From Metaphire vulgaris (Eukaryota; Annelida; Clitellata; Crassiclitellata; Megascolecidae), in contig CM030850.1 in assembly GCA_018105865.1 (NCBI GenBank), positions 14,531,967-14,595,966 of the forward strand: 64,000 nucleotides of DNA, given 5' to 3'. A program made the translations under genes and the position numbers. The stretch's first letter is position 1. Each line of letters begins with the position of its first letter. Below are positions 12,209 to 24,413 of the stretch, in pieces. The notes under the pieces were generated by a model. The model did not search any database. It saw only the letters and a list, made by a program, of their open reading frames with translations, and had not been told where the DNA came from.

Positions 12209-12307
12209 GTTGCCAGTCGTTCCGCGCGACGTCGCCAGATGGCGAGGAGACACGCAAATGGCGTGTCTCCTCGCCATCTGGCGACGTCGCGCGGAACGAC
12301 TGGCAAC
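12209..12307. repeat. Perfect 47-bp inverted repeat with 5-nt loop
   Basis: 12209-12255 is the exact reverse complement of 12261-12307, loop AAATG. The GC-rich arms start GTTGCCAGTCG. It would form a very stable hairpin. The flanks do not show an obvious target duplication. Confidence 0.95.
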
Positions 12308-12492
12308 AATATTAGATTATTATCATTATTATCCGGGCGATGGAAATGTTGCTGCCGTGGATCATCACGTCTCGGCTGCCCCCCAGTACCCCCAGTTGGG
12401 ACCCTATACTTAAGTACATTAAAAACAAATCGGTTTCGAATGATTCATTGTGAACGATTTAACAGCCAAGAGAAAACTCTCTCGGCTTGCAT

Positions 12493-12682
12493 CAGGGACG
12501 TAGCCAGGAATTTGATTTGGGAGGGTATAAATATTTTGGGTGGGCATAAATCTTAACTACAAACCACATAAACCATATAAATACCACATATAACCACATG
12601 TAAATCACATAAAAAACTTTAAGGGAGATTGATTTGGGGGGTATATATATCGATATACCCCCCCCCCGTCGCTACGCCCCTG
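12493..12682. mobile_element. hAT-like MITE, CAGGGGCGTAGC family
   Basis: Same interior as the copy at 7738 (CACATAAACCATATAAATACC). The left end is CAGGGACG and the right end GCTACGCCCCTG; the flanking duplication is no longer recognisable. Confidence 0.8.
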
Positions 12683-12951
12683 CTCTGGGCCTGTTTTAAC
12701 GTGCAGTGATAGATACACAAAAAATGTGCAGCGATAAAATGAAAAAGGTGCAGTGGTAAAATGCAATTTTCTGTGCTTTGTGCAGTGATAGATTTTCCCG
12801 ACGACCTTTTTGGCATTTTTTGCGTGGATGTCCACAAATTTTCTCTGAGTTTAGTGCAGTGATGAATTATTTTCTTAAAACAGTCCTTGCTTTCTGAATC
12901 ATCTTCAACATGCACGGGCGTTGCAAATGACCTCAACTGTTAGGTCCAGTG

Positions 12952-13119
12952 CAGGGTTATTTCTAGGATTGTGAATTTGGGGTGGGTAAAATTTGTGGGT
13001 GTTCGGGGGCTATTTAGGGTGCTTAACACTGTTAGCCATTGTTAGATTAGGAATTTTTTGGGGGGTGTCGACCTCAAATTGGGGGGTTGGAGGTGTTAGG
13101 GGGCGTAAAAATATCCCTG
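12952..13119. mobile_element. hAT-like MITE, CAGGGTTATTTCTAGG family
   Basis: Ends match the 8875 copy. Flanks GTCCAGTG and GTCCAATG agree in 7 of 8 bases. Confidence 0.8.
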
Positions 13120-13628
13120 GTCCAATGTTTGTCACACAATACAAGACGTTTTCGTTCAGATGTTGCTATACTTATATAGGAAAATGGCGCATTTTAGAAA
13201 TAATTATTTTAATTGCGCAAGTATTTGAAAAAAACCTCGTCCTCGTTCGTAACAGCTCATATAGGCTGACGATCCATGCTTACATTCTATCACTTAGGCT
13301 GTTTATTCTTTTATCTAGTTTTATTATATGACTTCGGGTGCGGCTTGAACACCCAAAACAACCCCACAACTACGGTCTTTGGGTGGGTAGCAGTTGTTGC
13401 TGAATGGGACGAGACTTGCAGTTTTCTTCGGGCAGCTTAGAGCATTACTAAGAATGATCCTCTCAAGGCTCTCATTACGTGCCTTGGATATTTCATCTTT
13501 GTTTCATCATCGTCATTGTCATCATCATCATCATCATCATCGCCGTCGTCGTCACATCATTATCATCGTCGTCGTCGTCGTCATCATCATCATCATCGAC
13601 TCTTTTCCTTGGTCTCTTAAGTGTACCA

Positions 13629-14636
13629 GAAAGCAGAAAGAAAGAAAACAGAAAGCAAAAGTAAAGGTGGCCGGAACACTGTCAAATTGGCTAAAAATAA
13701 AGAAAGGAGTAAGACAGGGGGGCTGTGTTATATCGCCGTATCTGTTTAACATCATGGCAGAAAAGGTAATAAGAGAAACACTGGACGGTTTCACGGGGGG
13801 CATTAGAATAGGAGGGAAGAAGATTTCAAACTTAAGATACGCAGACGATGTCATACTATTCGGTGGCTCAAACAAAGAACTACAAGATTTGGTATCTAGG
13901 GTGGATAAAATAGGAAAAAATACAACATGATGATTAATATTGATAAAACCAAGGTAATGGCAACAAATGACAAGAGCTGCAACATCAAAATTCAGAGTAC
14001 AGTATTGGAACAGGTCAACACCTTCCCGTATCTAGGGTCCATCATATCAGACGACACTTCAAGCAAAGCAGACATAAGAAGCAGATTGAATAAAGGACGT
14101 GGGGCGAGAACATCATTAAACAAAATATGGAAAAGTCACAACATTCCTGTGAGCACAAAAGTCCGGTTAATGAGATCAATGGTGTGGCCAGTTGCTACAT
14201 ATGGCTGTGAAAGCTGGACAATAATGAAGGAAGATGAACGGCGCATACAGGCATTCGAAATGAAAGGTTTAAGACAAATAATGAGAGTTTCTTGGAAAGC
14301 AAAGAAGACGAATGAGTGGGTAATGGATAAAGCAGGAGTTCAAAGAACCCTACTGGAAACAGTAATGAAAAGAAAACTGAAATACTGGGGACATAATTAT
14401 TATGCGAACAAAGCAGGAATGTCTGGAGAAGGACATAATGCAGGGCACAATGCCTGGATCACGAAAAAGAGGCAGGCCGAGAAAAAAGTGGGAAGACAAC
14501 ATCAAAGAATGGACAGGACTCACTCACTATGGAGCAGACGATAAGAAGAGCAGAAGATCGTAACATCTGGAAGATGACAGTTCATAATGCAACCAATCTT
14601 CGGAGCGAAGACGGTTGAAGACAAGACAAGACAAGA
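13629..14636 (+). mobile_element. 5'-truncated RTE-type LINE with 13-bp target duplication
   Basis: Two frames, 13650-13930 and 13927-14544, together read as an RTE-like reverse transcriptase C-terminal half: KKGVRQGG...SPYLFN, LRYADDVILF (catalytic YADD), FPYLGSIIS, YGCESWTIMK, RTNEW-like TNEWV and, in a third frame, RKRGRPRKKWEDNIKEWTGL. Frameshifts near 13915 (an A-run) and 14455 disable it. CTTAAGTGTACCA at 13616-13628 and 14637-14649 is a perfect 13-bp target-site duplication. The 3' end is an AGACA tandem, as in RTE elements. The endonuclease half is missing by 5' truncation. Confidence 0.9.
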
Positions 14637-15098
14637 CTTAAGTGTACCAACGAGACCCATTAAATAGTAAAAATCTTTGTTAACAAAACGATGACACCTG
14701 TTGCTTGTGTCACGTGTTTATGAAACCGCCGCCGATCTCCAAACAGTGCCCGACGACAGACGGCCTCTTGTGCCGCCGCCGCCGCCGCCGCCGCCGCCGT
14801 CGTACCATCTTTCGACGCTTTTGCCGACAACTGTACAATGGAACGCCAGAGAATTAAAGAATGGAGACTGCAGAAGCAGACGATACTAAAGCTGATCAAA
14901 TAGGCCTAAGCAATAGACGGACTTCTGCGAATGGCTTTCGGCGTTGAATTCATGGAAACTATTCTGGCGCCGTTTTAAGCTCGTCTTTGACCAGTAATTA
15001 AAGTCGGCGCTTTTGTTCGTTCGACAAAACCGAGAATCTGTTCCTCATCGATAGCACGTGACCTTAGAGAACGAAAGCGTAGAACCCGCCCTGCTGTT

Positions 15099-15400
15099 CA
15101 ATGGCGGTTCCAGGATTTCTTGGTGGGGGTGGGGATTAAATGAATTCATAGAAAGTTGTTGGGGTGGATGAAAAGAGAAGGAAAAATAAATAAACTTTGC
15201 CGAAAAAGGCTGACAAAGAGAATTTCCCCTAATTTTACTACACTTTTACCGGAAAATAGGTTGACAAGCAAAAACGGTCATCCGCAGTTTTTTCCCTGTA
15301 ATGTTACTAGACTTTTACCCAAAAATAGATTTTTCACAAGCAAAACAAAGTCCGGTGGGGCGATGCATCACCACTCTTCCCCCGCGTGGAACCGCCGCTA
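15099..15400. mobile_element. MITE, CAGTGGCGGTTCC family
   Basis: Left CAATGGCGGTTCCAGG, right GTGGAACCGCCG. It contains GACAAGCAAAAACGGTCATCC at 15263. The interior (ATGAATTCATAGAAAGTTG) is shared with copies at 19438, 31329, 36778, 41625 and 58449. The upstream stretch 14700-15060, with a CCG repeat and CACGTGAC sites, has no supported gene. Confidence 0.75.
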
Positions 15401-15445
15401 CTGATGCTCTTTCGTTTGCTGTTTCCTGGTCACGTGACTTTAGAG

Positions 15446-15747
15446 CAGAGGTGTCAAACTCATTTCATATGGCGGGCCACATAAAAGTCTTTGTGGTTGT
15501 CGCGGGCCTGATTTGTACATAGCATTAACACGAAATTTTTTATTTAAGTTCTATCGCATGTAAAATATTTGAGTTTCGTATATGTAATTCCAGATTTTCA
15601 TATATCTACTTTTTGATCATGCCTTAAATAAAGTAACTTTGCTTAAACGTAAAGTTTTTTTCTTGTATTCAACTACTTACACGCGGGCCAGATGAAAAGC
15701 TTTCGCGGGCTGTATCCGGCCCCCGGGTCATATGTTTGACATCCCTG
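15446..15747. mobile_element. hAT-like MITE with perfect 8-bp duplication
   Basis: CAGAGGTGTCAAACTC and GTTTGACATCCCTG are the ends. CTTTAGAG flanks both sides. The core holds GGCGGGCCACATAAAAG. Confidence 0.8.
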
Positions 15748-16307
15748 CTTTAGAGCTATCAACAGCCACTGTAAGACGTCGAAAATCATCGAATTACCCG
15801 TCTTCAGGGGACGGATTCGCAGGGGTTCGCGTGTCCCTACTCCAAACTCCCTGAATTTTGTTTGTCAATTTCCCGTCATGGCGAAAACCAATAATTAAAA
15901 CAACACGAATAAAATTAATAAGCGACTGTGATCACGTGGTCAGAGGCTGTTTTACAGGAGGGGGTCCGTGCCCTTACTGAATGCCTGCCCCCTCAGTGCC
16001 CCCAGTCGAAGGTGACATTCTTCCTGTATGTGCTGATTTAATAAAATCAATTGACCCCCATGCTTAGAAGTTGCCACCCTCCCACTTGCCAAATCCTAGA
16101 GCCGCCACTGCACGTGGCCAGCGATTTTCTCGTTGAAGAAAACGTGTCTTCCTCGAAACTGACGTTCTTTGTCTCGAAATGTCTTGAGGCGAAGGCGTCT
16201 TCCTCGAGACAAAAAAATCTAATCAGTTTCTGTGAGTTTTGTCCTTGCAAACGGCGCGACTAGAGACAAGTTCTGGGAAAATAGTTTCCGAAAGACGTTA
16301 TCACGTG

Positions 16308-16605
16308 CAGTGGCGTGACCAGGATTTCCCGAAGGGGGTGTGTATGATACCCGATTCCCAACTTCAAAAAAATCTTGGCAAGCAAAAAGTCACCTATTAT
16401 TTTGCTTGATTAAGTGAGTCATATAGCGCTATATGAGCGCGTACAACCATATTGATAGTTTTCTTTGCTCATTTTTTCTTTTTTACTACCTTAAACCGAT
16501 TTGGGCGCCCCTCCACCCACAGAATAATTAATACACAATAACAAATTTTTTTGGTAGGGCAACCAATGGGGTTAACCCCCAACCCCCCCCCTGGCTACGC
16601 CACTG
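16308..16605. mobile_element. hAT-like MITE, CAGTGGCGTAGCC family
   Basis: Left CAGTGGCGTGACCAGG, right GGCTACGCCACTG, with duplication ATCACGTG on both sides. It holds a GCAAGCAAAAAG motif. Confidence 0.82.
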
Positions 16606-16968
16606 ATCACGTGGCCTTCAAAAGAATCGTCGCAATAGAAAAGATTCAACGAATGATTTCTAGGTTTTAAACAAAGTTTTCTTTTTGTTTTCGTTTTTGA
16701 ACATCTCCGAATCTTTGATTTCCTGGTCTTTACATCTACTCTGACCCCATAAATTCCCGATTTGTGGGATTGGCGCAGAAATGTAGAATGACAGCCTTGT
16801 GCCGATAATACTCAGATCCTCGTCAATTTTCATCTCTAACTTCAACCTCAAATTGCCTCAACTTATTGTCTTGCGTGCTTGAAACGATGCAACATTCGAT
16901 GACTGACAATAAATTACCTATCAGTCTATTGTATCTAAAACCGAATTTCGCTGCTGGAAAGGCCAGGC

Positions 16969-17234
16969 CAGTGGCGTAGCCAATGGGGCGGGGTTGGGGT
17001 TAAACCCCCTTGGCTGCCGAAAACAAAATATTTATGAGTTTATATGCATTTTTAATTTTTTGACGCGACTTTTGAGGGTGAAACTCCCCTTGGGTGTAGA
17101 AAATAGAATGTAACGGTGTTTAAGAGGCGAGGAACGTTTTTTTGCTTGTCAAGACTTTTCAAAAGTTGATGTTGGTCACGATCAAAACCAAATCCAAACC
17201 CCAACCCCTTCCGAAAATCCTGGCTACGCCACTG
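16969..17234. mobile_element. hAT-like MITE, CAGTGGCGTAGCC family (inverted)
   Basis: Opposite orientation to the 16308 copy. The duplication GGCCAGGC is perfect on both sides. It carries TTTTTTTGCTTGTC at about 17140. Confidence 0.82.
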
Positions 17235-17611
17235 GGCCAGGCCAACTCAACAATTCAATTATCTGTTTTCATTCTTTCTTGGAAAATCTGACATTCATAC
17301 ATCTTAGTCCGCGACAAATCTTGGCGCTATCTTCGACTCCAATGATCCAATTTATCATTTGACAAGCACATCGATTCCGTAAAACAGATCTTCTCATTAT
17401 CATTCACATTCGTGACCTGCGCAGAATCAGATACTTTGTTCTTCTTCTTCCACTCGCCACTGCTCTGGCGTTCAGTCACCTGGACTACTGCAATTCTTTC
17501 TCTGGACGAATCTCTAAATTCTCTCCATTCAAAGTCTTCAAAGAATACAACAAAACTCTCTCTAGCACGAACCATAAAGAGGACTCCCGAAATATGATCA
17601 TATCACTCCAG

Positions 17612-17770
17612 CAGGGGCGTAGCCAGGAATTCGATTGGGGGAGTATAATGTGTTCGTGGGTATAAATCTTAAACAACTTTGAAATCTTAAAAAACACATT
17701 AAAATTTTTAAGGTGGTCTGATTTTGAGGGGGTATATATACAGATATACCCCCGTCGCTATACGCCTCTG
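17612..17770. mobile_element. MITE, CAGGGGCGTAGC family (decayed)
   Basis: CAGGGGCGTAGCCAGGAATT at the left; the right end reads CGCTATACGCCTCTG. A CTGT microsatellite follows at 17820-17865, then AGTACTTTTACTT-rich sequence to 18380 that looks like a further MITE. From 18.4 to 19.4 kb no gene is recognised. Confidence 0.7.
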
Positions 17771-19437
17771 TCCTCAAATACTCAAGTCATTTCACCGATC
17801 TGATCCAATAGAGACGCTCTCTCTGTCTTTCTGTCTCTCTGTCTGTCTGTCTGTCTCTGTTTCTCTGGCTCTTATAACAAAGTAGTAGTAACGCGCTACA
17901 ATTCTTAAGTACAATTCTGAGTACTTCGTACTGTAACTTTGTACTTGTAACGAAGTAAGTTTTTATGCAGATATGAGTACTTTTACTTCGTTACATTACT
18001 CGTATGTCTTCTACGTCTCGTTACAAGTAAAATTTCTCATCGCCAACTATTGTTGCATTTACTTGAGTTGCTGACTGTTAAAAAACTTGGTCTTCCTTCA
18101 ATGCAACCAGCATTTGTACTAATGCAGTTAATGCAATAAATGTGTACCTGTTTGTTGACTGTTGAGGCCTCTACAGGTTGCCTAAAAGCAGTAATAAAAT
18201 GTGATTTAGCATGATAATGTGAATTTGCCCACAACTCCGTCCATCACGGTACTTTTTACTTAAAAAGTAACTTTTTGGGAGTACTTTTCTACTTTCACTC
18301 GAGTAACTTTTTATATGCATTTTAAACTTTTATTTGAATAGAACATTTTCATAATACTTGTACTTTTACTTGAGTACTCAAACTCAGAGATGTCCGTGGG
18401 TCCATTTTTTAGAACCAACCCATCAAATCTCCGACCCAACCCAATCCATGCCGGTAAAAGGATTACTCGACCCAACCCAATCCAACCCACCGTAATATAT
18501 TAAAATTTCTTGAACCATGACTTATTTTCTGATACGACCCAACCCGCCATTAATATGGAAAAATCTGACCCAACCCAACCCAACCCAATTCAACCAAACC
18601 AAACAGGTGCGTCATAAGAGCGCATCTAAAAGACGACGACGTTGTTGCTTGTTTCACATAGGAGGCTTAATGCCAATCTAATTTTGGTTTTGCTTTTAAA
18701 AATTAGTTGCTTTTTCTCTCTCCGTAGATCAATGACTCCGACCGGAGATCAGTTCAGAGAACGTCGTGTTAGATTAGATTACAAATTGGTCTGAGCCATT
18801 TCGGTTGCCATGACGACGAGACCTGGGATTCTCGCGAATAATATTATAGATAGATTCTATTTCGTCGGCAAATTCGTCCAAACACAGAATGGATTATATT
18901 AAACAAAAATTCGACCGCACTCTGTTTGTCGCAGTGTGGCTCAAGTTGTGGTAAATATTTTAACACCACAGCCACTGTTAGAGTTACGAGTTTTTTCCAA
19001 TGCACATTGGTTAATGCTATTTTTTATCAGTTACAGTTAATGTTTTTTCAGCTAATTTCATTTAATGCGATCGAACACATTGATGCCTCGCACCGCCGGG
19101 GAGTTGGGTGGTCGCCACCCATCGGTATTTCCCAAATTTTTCTGAGTCCTGATGACGTTTTTTCAAACGATTTTGAATGTCTGTATGGGGCAAATTTACG
19201 CACATTTGGACATATTTTGCGATTCTTTTTCTCCAGGGGGGTTAATAAGCCATGCGCGTTTTATCGAAGGTACCAGAGGAGGGAACCACATCCTCTGAAT
19301 GTCCCCTCATTGAGCATTTTGCATCATTTTGATGTCAACAAATCCAGACTGGAATAGTTTGTTCCTCTCGCAAGCGCAATGTTTGTAAGGAGAACAGTTA
19401 GAATATCTGTCTATAGGACACTTCAAAATAATTGCAG

Positions 19438-19938
19438 CAGTGGCGGTTCCGGGATTTCTTGGTGGGTTAGGGTGAAATGAATTCATAGAAAGTTGGTGGG
19501 GGGTGAAAAGAGAAGAAAAATCAATAAACTTTGCCCAAAAAGGCTGACAAACAGGAATTTTCCACTAATTTTAGTACACTTTTACCGGAAAATGGGTTGA
19601 CAAGCAAAAAAGGTCATCCGTAGTTTTTTCAGTTTTTCCCGTAGTTTTACTAAACCTTTACTCAAAAATAGGTTTGACAAGCAAAAAAAGAAGTCCGGCT
19701 GGGGAATGCATCCAGTGGCGGCTCCACCGGGGGGTCAGGGGGGCCTGTGCCCTCTATTGAGCGTGTGGCCCCCAGTGGCCCCCCAGTTGGGACCCTATAC
19801 TTAATGCTACATACATTAAACAACAAATGGTTGGCTCCCATGATTAGAAGTTGCCACCCCAACGGCCCCCCACTTGCCAAGTCCTAGAGCCGCCACTGGA
19901 TGCATCCCCACTCATCCCCCCACGTGAAACCGCCACTG
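19438..19938. mobile_element. CAGTGGCGGTTCC MITE interrupted by a second MITE
   Basis: The outer element ends in CAGTGGCGGTTCC and GAAACCGCCACTG. Inside it, 19713-19898 is a CAGTGGCGGCTCC-family MITE (flanks AATGCATC and GATGCATC). The motif GACAAGCAAAAAAGGTCATC is at 19600. Confidence 0.82.
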
Positions 19939-20119
19939 CCTCTGCGTATTGCCAATGACTGTTTAGAGCCTTAGGAATTATTGAACGCGAGCGTTTTGTA
20001 TGTCTAGTTTAAAACGTTTCACGAAGAATGCTAGCAGTTAAAATCTGTCATGGGGCCAATTATTATTATGGCTCCATCGGAGTCCATCGCCATCTCTGCC
20101 GCGAATATTACGTACTAAA

Positions 20120-20292
20120 CAGGGGCGTAGCCAGGAATTTCATTTGGGGAGATATAAATATTGGGGGGGGGGTTAAATGTTAACTATAAACCACATAAAC
20201 CATATAAACCACACAGAAAACATTAAGGTAGACTTTTTGAGGGATATACAGTGCCTATACCGATATACCCCCCCAGCGTCCCTACGCCCCTG
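20120..20292. mobile_element. hAT-like MITE 70 bp before the GPCR start
   Basis: CAGGGGCGTAGC family, perfect duplication GTACTAAA at 20112 and 20293. It lies in the GPCR promoter or 5' UTR; the ATG is at 20363. Confidence 0.85.
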
Positions 20293-20362
20293 GTACTAAA
20301 TATTACAGACCCACTACGTACGTTACAGCGAAGTCCCACTGTACTTTTAAACATGTACAGCG

Positions 20363-20820
20363 ATGAGCGAAAACACTTCGACCGTCATGACGACGACTTT
20401 GGCGACTTCGACGACGACGACGACGACGTCATGGCAGACGTCAAGCGTCGTCATGCGGCCGCCGTACGCAAACGACGTCATGAGCGACGTGACGCTGCGT
20501 GTCGTCATCGTCGTCGTGTACTGCGTCATCTTTGTCGTCGGAATATCCGGCAACGTGCTCGTCGTCTACGTCGTCGCTCGGAATCCGTCAATGCAGACGA
20601 TAACGAACGTCTTCATCGCTAACCTAGCCGCTTCGGACGTCATGATGTGCCTGTTGGCGGCCCCGTTCACGCCCCTGTCGGGCCTGCTGCGGTCGTGGGT
20701 GTTCGGCGAGGCCCTGTGTCACGTGCTCCCGATGACCTTGGGGGTCAGCGTGCACGTGTCGACCCTCACGTCGACCGCCATCGCCGTCAACCGGTATTTT
20801 GTCATCGTTCATCCGTTCAG
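20363..20820 (+). CDS. GPCR exon 1 (N-tail, TM1-TM3)
   Basis: The ATG at 20363 is the first in frame. A TCG/ACG-rich stretch gives the Thr-rich tail, followed by TM1 (about 44-70), TM2 (82-101) and TM3 (120-143). The exon ends inside the Arg codon just after NRYFVIVHPF. GC-rich third positions contrast with the AT-rich flanks. Confidence 0.92.
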
Positions 20821-22418
20821 GTGAGTCGATAATAATCATATCCGATCAAAATGGCTATTCCAGGGATATTTTTACACCCCTAACACCCTTTCCCCCAACA
20901 CCCTCCCCAGTTTGAGACCGACACCCTCCCCCAACTTCAGCTATGTGCTGACCTTTTTTTGCTTGTCAGACTTTTTTGGCAGGGGACTCCCAGAATTTAC
21001 CGACACCCCCTCCCCCACAAACTGCTGATCCTAGAAATAACCCTGGGTTATTTATGTTGCGCTTGTGCAGATATAATGTTTCCAAACGCATTGCATCGTT
21101 GAAAAATCAACGAGGAACGGAAGATGTTAGTCTTAGAAAAACCGCTCCGATGGTTCGAAGAGTTTGCTGTCGTGTGGCGAAATCGGGCGGTGGACCCTTA
21201 AGAAGGCGGTCTCCCGGCAAGAAGACCAGGGTGCGATTTGTGACCTGGAGCAGTGGGGGTGGGTGGGGGGAACATGTCGAGCGTGGGAGGAATGTAGTTG
21301 TTGAGGAAATGTAGCAGTGGGGGGATGTAGCTGTGGGGGATGTAGCAGTAGGGGGATGTAGTTGGGCATTGGAGGGAGAGATTCCCCTTCCTCCTACAAA
21401 TCGCGCCCTGAAAAAGACGTTCCGTCGAAGAGCCAGCGAAACGCAGAAGAAAGGATGTCGAAGGACCTCGTAGACGTTAAGAGATTATTCTTCCAAGGAG
21501 TTTGGTCCACGGAATCTCAATAGATGGTCCATAATGCGGCGTCCAACGCTGATCTCCGTGAACGAGGCAGGCAGCGACTCAGGTTGATGGCGCCATTAAT
21601 CTAGAGCAGTCTGCTTTTGCTTTCTCTGGACCCGCGTTTTACCTACGCAGCTTAACGCTGCTCCTCACTCACCACCGCCCTCTAGCGAGTGAAGGCTGAA
21701 GCTCCTACGGGACAGGATCCTTGTCGTAGCTATCTACTCCAACGTGTTATAATCAGTCTGCCATCTGCCACATGTTATTATCAGTCTGTCATAATGGATG
21801 ATTTTGTCAAATGAAAAAAATTGAAATGAGGCATATTAAAAGATTCAGTCTAATACAATAAAGAGAGGGAAACATATAAACTGAGAGAGAAGCAGAGGGA
21901 GAGGCAGAGGGAGAGATAGACAGACAGACAGACAGCGAGACAAACAGAGACAGACAGATAGACAGAGGAGAGTTGGAAAAACTCTCAGATTCCCAGATTC
22001 AGCCGCAGTGAAACGTCAGCCATTTTGAGAATTATTTTCACGAGCGGAGACTGTAAAGAAGAATTAGGGGCTGATCCTCCCCGCCCCAAAAAATTTGTCG
22101 TATGTGCAGCTATCGTCTAATTTTCTGAGATTTAGCAAATGTTTCTGCAAATTGCGACCGATGCGACTAAGGGATGTCTAAAATTCCGGAACAAACGTCC
22201 GTCAGGTGGCTCTGATCCGACGTCGGATTTAAAGGATAAGGCCGCGATCGGTCAAGCGACGATACGGACAAAGAGACGCAGGGCGACGAATGAGTTTAAC
22301 TGAAGGAGAAAATGAAAGGAGAAAGAGTCATCTGCAGCGAAGAGGAGGCAGAAACAAGGTAACGACCAAAGGCAGGTATTAAGGATGGCTAGGCGGATAA
22401 AATGACGGATAGACTGTC

Positions 22419-22453
<35 letters not shown>

Positions 22454-22879
22454 TAGACAGAGAGAGAGAGAGTATTCATCAATATTTTTTGAATTCATTC
22501 ATTTCTCATTTCGGCGTTTATTATTTTACGAGAAATTCTTGTAATTCTTGACGAATCCAACATTCATCAATCCATTGTACATCTATTTCATCATTCATTT
22601 CTCCTTTCGTTTTTCCTTGAAAAATTCTTTAATTCTCTCCAACATTCATCCTTCCTTCCTCCTCCTTCCTTCCCTCCTTCCTTCCTTCCTTCCTTCCTTC
22701 CTTCCTTCCTTCCTTCCTTTCTTCCTTCCTTCCACCCTCCTACCTGGCAGGTGGACTCCGCAGCGGATGAGATGATAAGCGAAGACCGACTTTGATTTTG
22801 AAAGAACTTGATATGAACGGAAGTATGTTACATCAAAAGACGGCATCCTTCAGATCATCATCATCATCATCATCATCAT

Positions 22880-22911
<32 letters not shown>

Positions 22912-24016
22912 TCACCACCACCACCATCATCATCCACCACCACCATCATCATCATCATCATCATCATCACAGACGCCGCGATATTTCTGCATCACGAACA
23001 GTCAAGTGTCCAGAGTTCGGCGAACTCTTGGATCAGTGCAAAGGCGTCACGAGGATTACTGTGAAGAGTGAACGTCCAGAATTTTTCGTCGACCTTTTTA
23101 ATCATCAGAATAATAGAGAACCGTTTCTAAGACGAAAATAGCATTTGGAGCTGTCCATTAATTATGTCAACAATTTGTGGGCAATTTTTGACCCCTTCCT
23201 TGTCAACAACTGTCAACTTTCAGTTACTCCCCCATAATTACGTCAAAAACTTTCGATCCTCCTAAGATCAGTAATGGGTCCCCTAAAATGTTTAGAAGGT
23301 TATTATTTTTTGTGCGGTGATGACTTTTACCCATTTTTGCTCATCAAATGTCGAAATGATTACATTTCTTTCTTTGCTTGTCAGGCTTTTCTTGGTTGTA
23401 ATAAATAGTATTCCATGAAACTTCCTATTTTTGGATTATTTGATTATTTACAAAAAGTGAAATTGTTGACGTCAACTTCTCTTGACCCCTTCTCCCTGTC
23501 AACAACTGTCAAACTTTTCAACCCCTCCGCCATATTTAGCTGACGTAATTAATGGACAGCCCCTTTCCAGGTATTTGGTGCTGTGTACGCAATAAAAACC
23601 AATCGCCAAAAATCTCAGAACTAAAAAAATTGCGAGAGCTTTTGTTGCACTCACCCGCTCCCCTCCTCCTCCTCCCCCTCCCCACGGTACCCTTTCACCA
23701 ATCGTTTGCACTTTTGCACTTGTCGGTGGAAGAAGAGTTTAAATATTTCGGAAGTGAACACGGATAAATTATTCAAAGCAGAACACGTGACCAAACTGTT
23801 TCGACGACGGATTTGCTGTCGACGCGAAGGAAGAATACAGAAATCGACGATAAAATCATAAAAGCAACATTTCGAACAGCAGTTCTGTCTGAACAACTGA
23901 GCACGTGGTCAGCAGAGCGGAAGCAGTGTGGTCACGTGACTGCAGCAGGTTCATCAAACGGACGGAAAATTTGTCTGCTTCGTAAAGAATGCTTCACGAC
24001 AGACAGAGAGACAGAC

Positions 24017-24077
<61 letters not shown>

Positions 24078-24186
24078 TACGATATCAGACAGCTGACAAA
24101 GTACTACTACTACTGCTACTACTACTAACTACTACTGCTGCTGCTGCTACTACTACTACTACTACTACTACTACTAATTCTACTAC

Positions 24187-24261
<75 letters not shown>

Positions 24262-24365
24262 TAATAATAATAATAATAACAATAATAATAATGATAAATA
24301 ATCCTACAACAAATATCTGTGACACTCCAGAGATTTAACGCAGTCGCCTTCCACAGAACTTTCAC

Positions 24366-24413
<48 letters not shown>

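Noticed and set aside
24001..24076. CRISPR-like short repeat array
   Set aside because: Pure CAGA tetranucleotide repeat without spacers, in an animal genome.
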